Part shown: positions 10,700 through 21,481 of the stretch, piece after piece
How the letters are laid out: the number at the start of each line of letters is the position of its first letter
Numbering within the stretch: position 1 is the stretch's first letter
NCBI RefSeq assembly: GCF_032362555.1
Contig: NC_083524.1
Location: 1,412,001 to 1,476,000, forward strand
Source: Amyelois transitella
Taxonomy: Eukaryota > Arthropoda > Insecta > Lepidoptera > Pyralidae
Reading direction: 5' to 3'
DNA length: 64,000 bases
Notes under the pieces: model-generated
What the model was told of the DNA's origin: nothing
What the model saw: the letters and a program-made list of their open reading frames with translations, nothing else
Database searches by the model: none
Translations under genes and position numbers: made by a program

Positions 10700-10870
10700 A
10701 TTTGTTTATTTAAAACTTTATTGCACAAAACACAAATGTACAAAAGGCGGACTTAATGCCGTTTGGCATTCTCTACCAGTCAACCAGCTGACCAAACAGA
10801 AATAATTTTAAGTTGGTGGTGCGATAAAGTGCACATGCATACTGAAAAATACATACAAGATACATAATAT
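10700..10870 (-). repeat. dispersed LINE-tail-like repeat
   Basis: Nearly the same sequence (CAAAAGGCGGACTTAATGCC, GTTTGGCATTCTCTACCAG, GTGCGATAAAGTGCACATG) recurs at 63365-63550. Read in reverse, it has an AATAAAGTTTTAAATAAA end like a LINE 3' UTR. It begins about 17 bp after the CPL1 stop codon. Confidence 0.65.
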
Positions 10871-11450
10871 ACATAAAATATCAAATTATTTAATAAACTG
10901 AGTCTACCATGGTCCAGTGAACTCGCAACTATATATTGAAGTACATCACTGAGAGAACAATCCTCGGGAATAGAATACTTACCGCTGAACACCTCTCCTT
11001 GTACCTCGTCTGCGCAACCACGCAAGAAGAAGAATAGAATATCGATATTTTGTTACTGAAACAGTTTTATTTCATCCAGTTGGTAAATTTTTGTTGTTTT
11101 TGTGAGTCGGAGGACGAAAAAATTATCAATGAACTACAGTTTTTATTATATTCTTGTCTGATTAATTTTGTAGGGTTGAATGCTGAAAAGGCTTCATCAG
11201 AATATTTCCATGCCAAAAATTTTATTTTTGTCTTATATAACACGTAAAGTATTGTAGCTGGCTTTCAATATCTGAATAAACTAATCGGCCCCCACCAATA
11301 GTATCTTTTTAATGTAATTGTTTTGAAAAACAAATATATCTTTGACAAATAATATCCTAATCGGCATTTTTAATTATTTACATATACTTAGGTTTAATTA
11401 AAGATATTAAGATAAAATTTATTCGAGTTATCAATCATTCATTTGTCGTT
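10871..11450. other. intergenic, nothing recognised
   Basis: AT-rich spacer between CPL1 and CPL2. The only landmarks are an AATAAA at about 10892 that could serve CPL1, and open frames with no family signal. Confidence 0.4.
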
Positions 11451-11497
11451 GACTTGATAATTTATTCAGTCATTTGCATCAGTGTAGCCCCAAAAAA
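11451..11497 (+). promoter_or_regulatory. probable CPL2 promoter / 5' UTR
   Basis: TCAGT initiator-like motifs at 11466 and 11479. CTTGATAATTTATT, a GATA-type site, sits about 28 bp upstream of the second one in place of a canonical TATA. The ATG at 11498 would then be ~17 bp from the start site. Confidence 0.35.
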
Positions 11498-14400
11498 ATG
11501 TTGTTCAAATTGTTTATATTTTTCTTTTTGAGTTCCCAAACGTTAGCCAAAAATGAATTATATTCAGGGTGAGTATTTCATCTCTTATATTTTTTCTTAG
11601 TTATTATCTCGCAAAGCTTAGTGTTATTTCCATAAAATTTGAATCATGCAAATCCTTTTTTGCTGTTGTGGAAAGTAATTTTATTTATATTTTCACGATT
11701 TTTTATCAACAGGAAGACATGAGCCAATTCAGAGACAAGAATTTATTTTGTATTTTTAGTATATTCATTTAATGTTGAGCTGGTACGGGCACATTATGAG
11801 AAGTGAAGAAGGTCATGTTACTTAAAGGGCCTTAAATATGGAGGTCGAAGGTTGTCGATAAAGGGGAAGACCGAAAAAGAGATGGATGGACAGTGAAAGG
11901 AAAGTATGGGCAGAAAGGGAGTGACCAGTGAGATGGCAATGACAGAAGTAATTAGGAAAAACTGTTCCGACGTTACATCAAGAGTTGGAAAAGATATACA
12001 CAAAGAAGAGTATATTTATCAAATAACAAAAGTAAATACAAATTAAATTGCTTCCAGATACAAGGTGTACAATATAAAATTTGGAACAGAAGAACAAGAA
12101 AATAATTTTAAGTTATTGAAACGAGATGGCTTAGATTTCTGGAGATACCCATCTTGGGAACGGAATGTCATTGGTCGTGTTATGGTAGCCACATCGCACG
12201 TGGAATGGTTTGAAAGAAAACTAAGAGATATGAATATTGATGTAAATGTCCATATTGAAGATGTTTTAGAGTAAGTATTAAAACTGTTTCATTACATTAA
12301 GACTATTGCTTTTTTTTGAGGTTAATTTTTTTTGCCGTGTAGTTCCCGGCACCAATACAAAAAGAATAGGACCACTCTATCTCTTTCCCATGGATGTCGT
12401 AAAAGGCGACTAAGGGAAAGGCTTACAAACTTTGGATTCTTTTTTAGGCGATGGGCTAGCAACCTGTCACCACTTGAATCTCAATTCTATCATTAAGCTA
12501 AATAGCCGAACGTGGCCATTCAGTTTTTTCAAGACTGTTGGCTCGGTCTAACCCGCAAGGGATATAGACGTGACCATATGTATGTATGTATGTTAATTTT
12601 TTTATACGTACATACATTAAATCACACGTTAGTAACAGAACCAATAGTCTTGAAAAGACAGATATGCCACGTTCAGCTGTTTGGCTTAATGATAGAATTG
12701 TGATTCATAATAGTGACAGGTTGCTAGCCCGTCGCCTAAAAGAAGAATTCCAAGTTTATAAGCCATTAGTCGCCTCCGACATCCATGGGAAAGAGATGAA
12801 GTAGTCCTATTATTTTTTCTAATAGTGCTGGGAACCACACGTCACTGCCGGGATCCACACGGTACAGAGACAAGATCTAGTAACAATAGTTTTATTGACA
12901 ATCGTTTTTGTACAACGAGGGTTAACATTGTGATAAAATTTTCATTTGAAACAAATATAAAATTTTTTGGTAGGACATGGTAGGTTGCGGCGGTCAGTTG
13001 GATGTCGTTTCGTGAAAAAACCTGACTAAACCACTCCATAATCTTGGATACTGGAAAATACCAGTCCTTGGTAGGCTTCTACTTAAGCCAGGCATAAAAT
13101 GTAAATCTTTATTAAGATTTCATCTGTCACTATTTGAATCTCGATTCCATCATAAAGCTATACAGCTGAACGTGGCCTATCAGTCCTTTCAAGAGTGTTG
13201 GCTCTGTCTGACCCGCAAGGAATATAGACGTGACTTTATGTATGTATGTATGTATTGATCGAGTAAATCTCACACTAACCCTTTTGGACTACTACGACCA
13301 AAGAATGCATTACAGAAAAAAAATCTGGAAGTAATACAAATAGTTCTTAATATCTTTTAGATACCTTTCAGAAAAAGATGGAACAATCGAAGTTGTCGAG
13401 AGAAACAGAGCGTTTGATTTTGACAATTTTTATCGATACGATGAGGTACGATATAAATATAAATATATATACGGGACAAATTACACAGATTGAGTTAGCC
13501 TCGAAGTAAGTTCGAGACTTGTGTTACGTGATACTAACTCAACGATACTATATTTTATAATAAATACTTATATAGATAAACATCCAAGACCCAGGCCAAT
13601 CAGAGAAAGTTCTTTTCTCATCGTGCCCTGGCCGGGATTCGAACCCGGGACCTCCGGTGCCACAGACAAGCGTACTACCGCTGCTTTTGCTTTTAGTATG
13701 ACATATTCTTATTTTTGTTTGTTCTTTGCTTTATTCTTTGTGCCTGTTATCGGCATCTTTCAACTTAATAAATGTTTAGTATACCCTGAATATTATACAC
13801 GGGGCTGCTGTCTAGTTTTAAGAACCTTTATCTTTTAGTTCTCATGTTAGTGGATTTATTGTAATCTTTTATGAGAATAAATTCTTTAAACCTAAACTAA
13901 GACACGATGGAATACTATGTACATCATAATAAAAAAGATAAAAAAAATTCCCGACCGTAACAGCATTCTGTACTTTGGATCATATTATTTTTCCATAATT
14001 AGTTGAAGTCCGTCTTTTTTAAAAACAAATATACAGAGTGTCTGATAAATCGCGTTTCGTATTACATACATACTTACAATCACGTCTATATCCCTTGCGG
14101 GGTAGACTGAGCCAGCCTTGAAAAGATTGATAGGCCGCGTGCAGCTGTTTGGCTTAATGATAGAATTGAGATTCATATAAAGAGACAGGTTGCTAGGCCG
14201 TCGCCTAAAAGAAGTACCTCAAATTTATAAGCCTATCTCTTAGTCGCCTTTTACAACACCTATGGGAAAGAGATGGAGTGGTCCTATTCTTTTTGCTATT
14301 GGTGCCGGGATCCACACGGCGACAATAGGAAAAAAATTGTCAGAATGTTATTCATTTTGATATCACGACCCTGTCATTCAAAATATCGTACGATTTAATA

Positions 14401-16772
14401 AAGGATTTAACCATGCATTTATCAGTGATAAATATTAGATTAATTTTCGGTAAAAAATATTGAAATAAGCCTAAAAAATAATGAATTTTTGAAATCATGT
14501 CATTGACAAACAATATAATACCTATGTTGATAATATTGATTAAGCTCTGCACGCTCAATCATTTCACGTTATAGATATTAAAATGGTTTAGCAAATTTCA
14601 AAATAATATTAGCAAATCTATACATATAATAAAACAGTCAAAATATTTTGTCTATACATTTAGTATTTTTGACTGAAATGGATAGAGGCACTTAGAATGA
14701 ATAATAGAAAGCAAATATTTTTTTTTGTCTGTCTGTATGTATCATCACGTTTATCTCCGAAAGTATTGAACCGATTTACTTAAAACTTTTACCAATTGCT
14801 TTGTTTTAATTTAGAAAAACATTTAATGTTTGTTTCATCAAAATCGGTTCACTTAAAAAAAAGTTATCGTCATTTGAATGAACTCAAGGCATGAGTTTGC
14901 CTGCAAATAATTTTACACGGAAAAATTCAAAATTTACGCGGACGAAGTCGCGTCGCTAGTTTTAATATAAATCCTTAATCCAATTCATTATTAATTGATC
15001 ACGTACGTGGGTTCTCCTTAGAATTTGTTTCATAAAAATATAACTTGGTAATTTTATTTTGCAGATCCTAAATCATTTACAAGAGTTGGAGTCGAAATAT
15101 ATGAATTCTGATAACGCCACATCAGTAGAAATAGTTGATTTTGGCACTACCAACCAAAATAGAAGGCTGGTATATTTAAAAATAGAGAGAAGAGAACAAG
15201 ATATATCTAAACCAGTTATTATAATTGAGGCTGGCATCAATCCAAGAGAATGGATAACAGTGCCATCTGCAATAAATGTGATTGAAAACATTTTAAATGA
15301 AGATCAACCAAGGTTTTTGAATGATTTTGATTGGATTGTTATACCAGTTTTAAATCCTGATGGTTATGAATATACACACACAAATGTAAGTGATATACGA
15401 GTACATACATACATATGGTCACGTCTATATCCCTTGCGGGGTAGACAGAGCCAACAGTCTTGAAAAGACTGAATGGCCATGTTCAGCTGTTTGGCTTAAT
15501 GATAGAATTGAGATTGAAATAGTGACAGGTTGCTAGCCCATCGCCTAAAAAAATCCCAAGTTTGTAAGCCTATCCCTTAGTCGCCTTTTACGTCATCCAT
15601 GGGAATCCTATTCTTTTTTGTATTGGTGCCGGGTAACACACGGCGGAAAAAATTATATACGAGTAATTAGGTAATTTCTCCTACTGTCACTTGGATATAA
15701 ATATCAGTAATCTATTGAAGAAGATAGTTTTATTTATCACGGATATAGTGTCAGTAAATCAGTTAATCTTATTACATAGCACATTGATCCATTTCAGCGT
15801 GATAATGATAAGCGACTTAAACCATTGTGTAGATGTTTAATCAATAATGGGTGTGTCTTTGTCGTGATAAGTTCTGAACTTGCTGAAACATTTTACGCTT
15901 TTTAACTTACAAAAATAAGCCTGTTATTCAATGATATTTCTGCATGACCTAAATATATACTTGTTTGATTAACTATAATGTGTTTTGTGCAAAAAAAGAA
16001 ACAATAAATAATAATTGACTAGTTTTCATTCATGCAAAATACATTCCACCTATAAGAGATTTATATATTATCATAAGAGGATCTCTCGGATAGAAATAAA
16101 TTACTTATAGTATCAATGACTGGTGTCTTTATTTCTTTAAGGATAAGCATCCTTATGTATCCGAATATCTATATCGGAAAAAACATGTTATTTCTGCTAA
16201 CTCAATATCAAATTTTTCAGTTACGTCTCTGGGAGAAATCAAGAAGTACAAACAGCAACTTAGGGGTAATTTGCCCTGGAGTGAACATTAACAGGAATTT
16301 CGATATTGACTGGGGTACTTCTGCGTCCAGCTCAAGTCCTTGTAGCAATATTTATAGTGGCACTGGTCCTTTCTCGGAAATCGAAAGCCAAATGATAGCA
16401 GCTCTAATTGAAGAACACGGTGCAAGAATAAGACTTTATATATCACTGCAAAATAATGGTGGATTTATATCTTACCCGTGGTATTATGAAAAAGCAGCGA
16501 CAGCGATGTTTAGAGATAATCATTTGCTTGGTATAGAAATGGTTGATGCTATGGTTAGTAATTATACTCTGGGTGTGGCTTCGGTTGTTGCTGATAGAAT
16601 TTCAGGTACAAGCAGTGATTTTGCTCGAATAAGAGGAGTGAGGAATACATTCAATATAGATATAGAACATAGTGAAGATGGAAATGTAGTGATATCTACA
16701 AGCGATATAAAGAGAATTGTGGATGATGTTTGGGCAGCTATTAGAGTTGCCGCTGAAAATGTTACAGACTGA
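11498..16772 (+). CDS. CPL2: M14 carboxypeptidase-like protein with lost catalytic residues
   Basis: Exons: 11498-11568, 12058-12270, 13361-13445, 15065-15385, 16221-16772 (TGA). Phases match throughout; product 413 aa. Signal peptide MLFKLFIFFFLSSQTLA, then an M14 propeptide, then the peptidase domain. Key residues (bovine CPA numbering): zinc His69 is Asn (GINPREW), His196 is Gln (SLQNNGG), Tyr248 is Asp (ADRISG), Glu270 is Asn (TFNIDI). Arg71, Glu72, Arg127 (WEKSRS), Asn144 and Arg145 (NINRNFD) are kept. So it should not bind zinc or cleave, yet retains the carboxylate-binding side. AATAAA at 16783-16788 follows the stop. Codons are A/T-ending, unlike CP3/CP4. The exon 3 linker is shorter than in CPL1 (29 versus 41 codons). 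Alternative: a decaying gene, though the intact frame and splice sites argue against that. Confidence 0.9.
11773..12005 (+). mobile_element. LINE reverse transcriptase C-terminal relic
   Basis: Reads MLSWYGHIMRSEEGHV, then frameshifts, then RGRPKKRWMDSERKVWAER. This is the conserved C-terminal 'WYGHIMR ... GRPKKRW' pattern of many insect LINEs, different from the LINE at 48292. In CPL2 intron 1. Confidence 0.65.
12333..12592 (+). repeat. family A SINE-like repeat, full length
   Basis: Head GCCGTGTAGTTCCCGGCACC, middle GGCGATGGGCTAGCAACCTG, tail GACGTGACCATATGTATGTATG. In CPL2 intron 2. Confidence 0.85.
12628..12862 (-). repeat. family A copy with partly duplicated head
   Basis: Reverse copy. 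The head end reads twice: GGGAACCACACGTCAC and then GGGATCCACACGGTA. Confidence 0.75.
12930..13080 (+). repeat. SINE B body fragment
   Basis: Contains GGTCAGTTGGATGTCGTTTCGTG and AAAACCTGACTAAACCACTC, the body shared with the tRNA-headed SINE at 33846-34155. No tRNA head here. Confidence 0.5.
13118..13258 (+). repeat. family A, 3' half
   Basis: Starts in CTGTCACTATTTGAATCTC and ends in TATGTATGTATGTATT. About 100 bp upstream of CPL2 exon 3. Confidence 0.75.
13465..13685 (-). repeat. tRNA-derived SINE, near full length
   Basis: Read on the - strand: a tRNA-like head with box A (AGCGGTAGTACGC) and box B (GGGTTCGAATCCCGG), then a body ending AACTCAATCTGTGTAATTTG. It lies ~20 bp after the CPL2 exon 3 donor. 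It is a SINE rather than a tRNA gene, as the same head and body recur at 47587, 62155 and 63643. Confidence 0.85.
13848..13905 (+). repeat. possible LINE 3' tail
   Basis: TTATTGTAATCTTTTATGAG followed by AATAAATTC resembles insect LINE 3' ends. Weak; 13690-14058 otherwise holds nothing recognised. Confidence 0.3.
14060..14323 (-). repeat. family A SINE-like repeat, full length
   Basis: ACATACATACTTACAATCAC tail complement through to GGGATCCACACGGC. Confidence 0.85.
14617..14959 (+). mobile_element. Helitron-like non-autonomous element
   Basis: 5' TCTATACATATAATAAAAC, GTCTGTCTGTATGT block, and 3' GCGGACGAAGTCGCGTCGCTAG followed by T. About 343 bp, in CPL2 intron 3. Confidence 0.8.
15395..15648 (-). 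repeat. family A SINE-like repeat, full length
   Basis: Begins about 10-15 bp after the CPL2 exon 4 donor (15386), from the CATACATACATATGGTCACG tail complement to ACACACGGC. Confidence 0.85.
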
Positions 16773-16904
16773 TTAAAAAAGTAATAAATATTTCTGCTTT
16801 TAATTATAGTGATTTTGGTATGATTTGGTATTTTGATTCAAAATAACGCCGAAAGATTATGTATTCAATCTTTTTAGTACCTGAATTTTCTTGAATGGTT
16901 TTAA

Positions 16905-17130
16905 GTTTGCAAGCGGAGGTCAGATGGGAATCTGACCTCCGCAACCTTTTTGCAGGAGAACCTTACCCATAATCCAATACGGATCATGTTCGTTTCCTCA
17001 TCGTAAGAGAGTCGGTTAGCACTAATACTAATATACATAACTCAGAAAAGGGTAATTTGTCCATGACCGAGGTAGGATTCAACATGTGACCCCACTCACC
17101 CGCATTGAGGTCTACTCAATGCGGGTATAT
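16905..17130. repeat. SINE B-derived remnant with two perfect hairpins
   Basis: Stem 16913-16925 / 16930-16942 has 13 bp and loop GGGA. Stem 17098-17109 / 17115-17126 has 12 bp and loop GTCTA. The first stem is built from the SINE body motif GGTCAGATGGGA and its inverse. Lies downstream of CPL2's poly(A) signal. Confidence 0.6.
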
Positions 17131-18240
17131 GTAAAGAGAGAATTTCCTTTTTTATTAAATTGGTTCTAAATTTATTTATTTTTCTTACCAAGAAGACAGT
17201 CTCCAACTTAACTTTCTAATTGAACGAAAATTGTTCAAGTCTTAATAAAACCGTTAATTACAATTCCTTGAATTAGAAGGTCAGGGTCATTGGTCCTTCG
17301 AAGGTCGGATTCTTACGGAACGTTTCTATGAAATTTTGCCCAGAAAAAGAGACGAATTAATCGGATTGTTGGACAAAGCTAATAAATTGGACCACTTAAT
17401 TCCTCAATTGCTCTGATTGGAATCCTACTTGAGACAAAGGGTGGACTGAAATTCAATTCTCGGGTACAAACGCTAATTGTCCAATATTTTTTTTATTTTA
17501 TACAATTTTTTATGGGACAAATCACACAGAATGAATTGTATAACTGAATTGAAACAGGTGAACGTGGCCTATAAGTCTCTTCAAGACTGTTGGCTCTGCC
17601 TGCCCCGCAAGGGAAATAGACGTGATAATATCATATAAATAAAGAAAAAAAATAAGGGCATACAATAGAGAATTATAACATCCAGTGCTCTATCTATCTT
17701 AAGAAATATAGGTACATGCATAATTTCAAATAATAAATGCAGAAGCATATCCAATAAGCTTGCGGTATGAGATTTCAATACAATAACAACACTAACTTCG
17801 ACATAATCGGTTAAAATCCAGCGCTGTCTTCAGGTAATAGGAATTCGTGGAATACCTTCTCGCGCAGGGAGGTAACAGGGGCGCAAGAAAATATTGCCCC
17901 GGGCTGAAACGTGACGCGCCCATGCCGGACACTAGTGACGGGACATCGATATATCGATAATGGAAATATTTGTTTTATAGTTACAGCAACATATTGTTAA
18001 TATCTTGAAATTTTATATGAAAAGTGTATTAATGTTTTGATCAAGAAATACTTTAACTTCTTTGCTCTTTTCTCCTTTCATTAAAGACAGAATTTTGTAT
18101 ATCACACAAGAACTTGCCGATGTTCGTCCAGATTTCTCTGTGGGTATATGACATCTTAAACTTTTAGTAGTTAATTTAACTGATTAAGTTAACCTCAAAG
18201 CAAATTCAAGATTTGTGTTATGGTTAAATACTCAACGTAA
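17131..18240. other. intergenic; only repeat scraps seen
   Basis: A SINE tail scrap (GGGACAAATCACACAGA) lies at 17510-17550 and a family A 3' fragment (+) at 17555-17635. Bases 17810-17960 are somewhat GC-richer and contain the palindrome ATCGATATATCGAT. No gene supported. Confidence 0.45.
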
Positions 18241-18244
18241 TTAT

Positions 18245-18556
18245 TTTTTACATACATACATACATATGGTCACGTCTATATCCCTTGCGGGGTAGACAGA
18301 GCCAACAGTCTTGAAAAGACTGAATGGCCACATTCAGCTATTTGGCTTAATGATAGAATTGAGATTCAAATAGTGGCAGGTTGCTAGCCCATCGCCTAAA
18401 AAAGAATCCCACGTTTGTAAGCCTATCCCTTAGTCGCCTTTTACGACATCAACGGGAAAGAGATGGAGTGGTCCTATTCTTTTTTGTATTGGTGCTGGGA
18501 ACCACACGGCACTTGTATTGGTGCCGGGAACCACACGGCACCAATACAAGTGCCAT
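18245..18556 (-). repeat. family A, full length, with inverted duplication of its head
   Basis: After a normal reverse copy, the head is repeated as a 19-bp perfect inverted repeat (18508-18526 with 18536-18554) around a 9-nt loop. Confidence 0.85.
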
Positions 18557-18659
18557 AATTAATTAACATAATTAATTTTTATAAAAAAATATTCTAATCA
18601 GAGAATGTAACATATTCTTATAATAAAATCACGGCATGATTCCAATGAAGTTGGCGCCA

Positions 18660-18885
18660 ACACCTTTATAATTGCTACGATTGGATGTCATAAAAGGCGA
18701 GTAAAGAATAGGTTTATAAATTTGGGATTCCTCTTGAAGGCGATGGGCTAGCAACCTGTCGCTATTTGCATCTCAGTTCTATCATTAAGCCAAAGAGCTG
18801 AACGTGGCCTTTCAGCCTTTTCAAGACTATTGGCAATTACCCCTCAAGGGATATAGACATGACTAAATGTATATATATATTTTTC
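18660..18885 (+). repeat. family A, 5'-truncated
   Basis: From GGATGTCATAAAAGGCGAG to ATATAGACATGACTAAATGT. Confidence 0.75.
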
Positions 18886-18889
18886 ATAC

Positions 18890-19355
18890 AAGCGTGTCGG
18901 TTAAATATTCTCTCGATGTGATCTTAAGCTAGGTGGCACTAGATCTTAGAAATCAATTAATCAGAAATAGTTTTCATTAAAATTTCTGCATTTGACTGCA
19001 CCACTACTACTCCTTGTCTCTTTTATAACAATGGTTACTTACTATTTTCTTGTTACTAAGTAAATTTCTATACAATAAATATATAACAAACAAATAAAAT
19101 CCTCAGAGACCGACAGTATCGATATATTTATCGACCTTTGCACATCCCTACCTGCATCTCCAGCATGCAACGGGCACCCGTCTCGCTGCCAGGGAATATG
19201 TCAACGTAAGGAAACTTCCGCCGGTTGTATTTCCAATTTCCATCGTGTGCCGTATACTCTTGCTGAGATAATGGTGAAATGGGAGTAAAGTGCACGATGG
19301 ATCAATACAGCTGCTTTTTTAAGCTTAACTTCTTCTTTGTCGTTACCTTCTCCCA
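18890..19355. other. intergenic, nothing recognised
   Basis: No gene or repeat family identified. TATCGATATATTTATCGA at about 19118 is a short imperfect palindrome. Confidence 0.35.
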
Positions 19356-19359
19356 CTTT

Positions 19360-19500
19360 CTACGTGGGGTCGGCACAGTTTGTCAGTTTTTTCCAATTAC
19401 TTCTGTCACTGGCCGTCTCATTGGTTCCCTTTCTACTCATACTATCCTTTACGCCGTCCATTCATCTCTTTTTCGGCCTTCCCCTATTTCTTAAACCTTT
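19360..19500 (-). mobile_element. LINE reverse transcriptase C-terminal relic
   Basis: On the - strand it reads RNRGRPKKR, a stop, MDGVKDSMSRKGTNETAS, then NWKKLTNCADPT and a stop. This is the classic end of a LINE RT ORF. One in-frame stop shows decay. Confidence 0.7.
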
Positions 19501-19659
19501 TTAAGAATAACGCCATATATAGACACGTCTATATCCCTTGGCTCTGGCTCTGTCTAATAATGATTATTTTGTCAATATTTTAATGTCAAATAATAATATG
19601 AATTTGCCAAATTATAATATAAAAAATATAAAGTAGTTATTTAATAGTACACAAATACA

Positions 19660-19770
19660 TTTTTATAATCACGACTATTCTACTTGCAGGGTAGACACAG
19701 CCAACAGTTTTCAAAAGGCTGAAAGGCTACGTTCAGGTATATGGGTTAATGACGGAATTGAGATAGCTAA
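19660..19770 (-). repeat. family A, fragment
   Basis: Tail half, diverged (GGGTAGACACAGCCAACAG). A further scrap lies at 19520-19560. Confidence 0.55.
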
Positions 19771-19944
19771 ATATAGTTCGACACATATTATGCATGTTCT
19801 TCAAATAACTCAAACCAAGTCTGTGTAACATTACTATCATAAATAGTCGAACTGAGGTGCACTTCATTATAATATTGGCAACATGCCATCCACCACCTGG
19901 CTAATGGGTGCGGTCTTACCTTCGTGGTCTAATTCGCTAAGTTT

Positions 19945-20215
19945 AGCAACTACATACATACATAAAATCACGCCTCTTTCCCGGAGGGGTAGGCAGAGAC
20001 TATCTCTTTCCACTTGCCACGATCTCTGCATACTTCCTTCGCTTCATCCACATTCACAACTCTCTTCATGCAAGCTCGGCGGTTTCGGGTACTTTTGACC
20101 TGACCCTTTACCAGGACGTCTTTAATTTGATCAAGATGCGTTCGTCTAGGTCTTCCCATTCCCACCTTTCCCTCCACACTCTCCTTGTATATCTGCTTAG
20201 TCAACCTGTTTTCAA
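19945..20215 (-). mobile_element. YADD-type LINE, 3' end fragment
   Basis: TACATACATACATAAAATCA tail complement, then a - strand frame ending SAYPSGKEA and containing GRPRRTHLDQIKDVLVKGQ. About 270 bp, 5'-truncated. Confidence 0.85.
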
Positions 20216-20414
20216 CAACTCAACTAAGCAACTCATACGAGTAGTTTTTGCTTTCGTCTGACTAATGTTAACAGCATCAGTCTAAAAGTTTTAAGGTAAA
20301 AACAGGACTCTATCACTAAGCCATCTGTTTATCACCAGGCTGTATCTCATAAACTGTGTTATCTAAAAAGCTGTTTATTTTTTTTTAATTATGCCTTCCC
20401 ATTGCCGCTATAAC

Positions 20415-20632
20415 AACAACATACATACATATAATCTCGTCTATATCCCTTGAGGGGTAGACAGAGCCAACGGTTTTGAAAAACTGAATGGCCACGTTTA
20501 GCTGTTTGGTTTAATGATAGAATTGAGATTTAAATAGTGATAGGTTGCCAGTCCATCGCCTAAATGAAGAATCCCAAATTTATAAGCCTATCCCTTACTC
20601 GCCTTTTAAGACATCTATAAGAAAGAGATGGA
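20415..20632 (-). repeat. family A, head-truncated
   Basis: Stops at AGAAAGAGATGGAGTG, where the next LINE tail begins. Confidence 0.8.
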
Positions 20633-20635
20633 GTG

Positions 20636-20752
20636 ATACATACATACATACATAAAATCACGCCTCTTTCCCGGAGGGGTAGGCAGAGACTACCTCTTTC
20701 CACTTGCCACGATCTCTGCATACTTCTTTCGCTTCGTCCACATTCATAACAC
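20636..20752 (-). mobile_element. YADD-type LINE, short 3' end nested in family A
   Basis: The TACATACATACATACATAAA tail plus ~90 bp of LINE 3' end. GATGGAGTGATA flanks it on both sides (AGATGGAGTGATACATAC and CAGATGGAGTGATAGTG), so it appears to have inserted into the family A copy with a target duplication of about 12 bp. Confidence 0.8.
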
Positions 20753-20859
20753 ATTCAGATGGAGTGATAGTGAGTATAAAAAGAATTCTTTTACTTAATC
20801 CTCCAGTTAAAGAATGTTATTAACTATATAAATGGTTATAGGGACGTAACAGCGGTTTT

Positions 20860-21195
20860 TACATACTTACCCTAATTGGATGTATGTTTGGACACGTTAT
20901 ACGGGTAATGAAGATCCTAATTACCTATTAGCGGTAATAGAGACTAGGATTATAGTAAGGAAATCGTTGCAATTAGGATATAATGGTTATAATGTTTGTG
21001 TTTCCAGAAGTATTGAAAAAGAAAAGTTAGCTATGGTTTTAATTTTGTTTGACAAATTTCATGTGCTCAGAAAAGTGGATAAGTTGCAAGATGGTGACAT
21101 TTTATTCTTTAAGAAACATACTTATATAGCCACAAAAAGACTAGACGCCCATGTTCTGCTGTATACGTTAATAACAGAAGAAAGATCCGAATAAT
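20860..21195 (+). other. unassigned 104-codon open frame
   Basis: ATG at 20880 to stop at 21194. The product contains IIVRKSLQLGYNGYNVCVSR and is lysine-rich. No family is recognised, and no promoter or poly(A) signal stands out. It may be an exon of an unknown element or a chance frame. Confidence 0.25.
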
Positions 21196-21481
21196 GACAT
21201 ATTGCTGAATCACCACCAATCACCTAAAAGAAGAATCGTAAATACATGAGCCTTTCCCAAACTATTATTTAACATTAACTTTTACATACTACACGAGAAG
21301 AAAGATAAGCAGCAGAAACAAACGATTTTAATTTGGTCGTTATTACTCCGATTACTTCTATGGTCCAAACGCTAAGCTGTTAGAAAATTTATTATCATTA
21401 TCAAATAATTATTGTCAGGTCTTTAACAGTTGCTTCGAAAACTAAACAAACTTTGCAACCAAATTTACGAAGTAACAGATA

